Shown here in pieces: positions 62,871 through 64,000 of a stretch of 64,000 nt of DNA (position 1 is the stretch's first letter; each line of letters starts with the position of its first letter). This stretch comes from Piper betle (Eukaryota > Streptophyta > Magnoliopsida > Piperales > Piperaceae). Below the pieces are notes generated by a model. The model saw only the letters and a list, made by a program, of their open reading frames with translations. It had not been told where the DNA came from and did no database searches. The stretch spans positions 1 to 64,000 of the forward strand of contig JAURVB010013497.1 in the NCBI GenBank assembly GCA_033002965.1, read 5' to 3'. Position numbers and translations under genes: made by a program.

Positions 62871-64000
62871 TAAAAAAAGTAAATATTACTCCACTGGGAC
62901 AATTAGACGTCTCTAAATTCCGACACTTATAAATACAGGCTTTGGACACGTACCCAAAAAGCAATAGAAGGGCATGTATTAGCAAGATATTATGGTTCAG
63001 AGGCCAATACCCAGATCTAATCATACAACGCCGTATATTATTAATGCATCCAAAATAATTGATAGACGGGAAAAGAGCAATACATGAAAGCACTAATTAA
63101 GAGGATGCTTGATTGGCATGATATTTTGAACTTTTCCTGTGTATGTTTGGATAGCATGAATGAAAAGGAAATGACATAACTTCAAGGAAAATTTTCAGCT
63201 TTTTCTTATGTTTTATTAAATAAGGACTTTTTTTTTGGAAGTAATTTCCCTGCGTGAACCACTTGGGAGGAAATTCATAGTTTCTATTTCAAATTTTCAT
63301 GCAAACAAAACACAAGCAAAATGTCAACTCTCCTATGTCTTCCATTTCTTTCATGCCGAGAAATACAAGGATTAGACATTGCATATGGAAGTAGCCATGT
63401 CGGTAGACAAAATTGAAGCACGACGACAGCTGTTTCCATTTCTGTTTGCTGTAGATCAACACAACAGACAGAAAACTTCCCTTTGAACACCATTTTATAA
63501 CCCATAAATGAGTACCAACAATGAAGAAAAAAACAAGAAAAAAGCACCCATGGACACTGAAAAGATATATAACACATGAAGCAGCACATAAACTTAAAAA
63601 AGTACTTCCCAAATTAGAAAAGAATTAGAAAAGAATGAACACACGCCCCTATCCCCCATGAGAGGAAAAAGAGATATAAAAGAAAGAAAAGAAAAGAAAA
63701 TTTAGTAAGACGATAATAAGATAAATGGTACGAGAAAAATAAAGGAAAATAATTATCTTTTCTTTCATTCAAAGGTTTGCCATTTAGTTTTTGAGATTTT
63801 CCGATTGTTATTATTTATTTATTTATTTATTTATGTCCTACAAATAATAGAAGTCAACCAACCCAAGCTAAGCCGAGCTACCCTAGGTTTTTTTCTTTCT
63901 TTTTTTTCTTACTTTTTGTTTAAAAAGTGAGTAGCATAAAGCCCATCATGCATATATTGTATGCCAAATTTATCGCGGTAAGACAAAAATGTTAAATTCT
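62871..64000. other. Spacer after the copia element, no gene seen
   Basis: AT-rich sequence with no recognisable coding region. A (TTTA)n microsatellite lies at about 63806-63832. The missing 5' part of the SWIM pseudogene was looked for here and not found. Confidence 0.5.
63806..63832. repeat. (TTTA)n microsatellite
   Basis: About six TTTA/ATTT units in tandem. Confidence 0.85.

Noticed and set aside
1..64000. A gene cluster or new multi-gene system
   Set aside because: The intact genes belong to unrelated housekeeping or transport families on both strands, separated by kilobases of repeats. Nothing suggests joint function.

Overview
This window is nuclear DNA from a flowering plant. The genes have GT-AG introns, and the recognisable proteins are plant families: a CC-NB-ARC-LRR resistance protein, a C-type lectin receptor-like kinase, a PADRE/DUF4228 protein, NPF6.1 and p24-delta. 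Solo LTRs, copia fragments and small inverted-repeat elements fill much of the rest. Several first exons are very GC-rich while later exons and introns are AT-rich, a gradient typical of monocots. A non-grass monocot is my best guess, but the window does not prove it.

Layout. (1) 0.1-7.4 kb: an NLR gene (+) faces, tail to tail, a C-type lectin receptor-like kinase (-), with a callose-synthase-like remnant beyond the kinase's first exon. (2) 7.5-12.9 kb: intergenic, with a (TA)n tract and a dispersed inverted-repeat element. (3) 12.96-13.62 kb: a PADRE-domain gene with a 93-bp tandem duplication downstream. (4) 15.3-18.8 kb: an intact ten-exon DUF1350 alpha/beta-hydrolase gene (-). (5) 18.9-32.3 kb: a retrotransposon graveyard. 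Two same-family solo LTRs of about 2.95 kb, each with a perfect 5-bp target-site duplication, are nested inside older LTRs, and an older inverted copy lies between them. (6) 33.0-34.7 kb: intact RPS8. (7) 37.7-39.6 kb: a solo LTR of another family with a perfect 5-bp duplication. (8) 41.8-44.4 kb: intact NPF6.1, followed by a fragment resembling organellar trnS-GGA. (9) 45.6-50.4 kb: remnants of two different RING E3 ligase genes separated by a truncated copia element. (10) 51.1-52.1 kb: a 978-bp element with an 8-bp duplication, carrying the 3' end of the large LTR family. (11) 52.3-54.9 kb: intact p24-delta and a truncated exon-1 duplicate. (12) 55.4-62.9 kb: a MULE-derived SWIM zinc-finger pseudogene cut by a decayed copia element. 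(13) 62.9-64 kb: no gene seen.

The intact genes serve unrelated cell functions (translation, ER-Golgi cargo sorting, peptide/nitrate-family transport, a probable plastid hydrolase). I see no operon-like or pathway cluster. The clearest unexplained pattern is that the three stress or defence-type genes in the first 13.6 kb all carry small frameshifts, mostly in homopolymers, while the four genes after 15 kb are clean to the base. This is either local sequence error or local decay of defence genes. I found no convincing new biological system. The best leads are this frameshift cluster, the nested and inverted LTR array, the small element that contains a retrotransposon end, and the stacked E3-ligase remnants.
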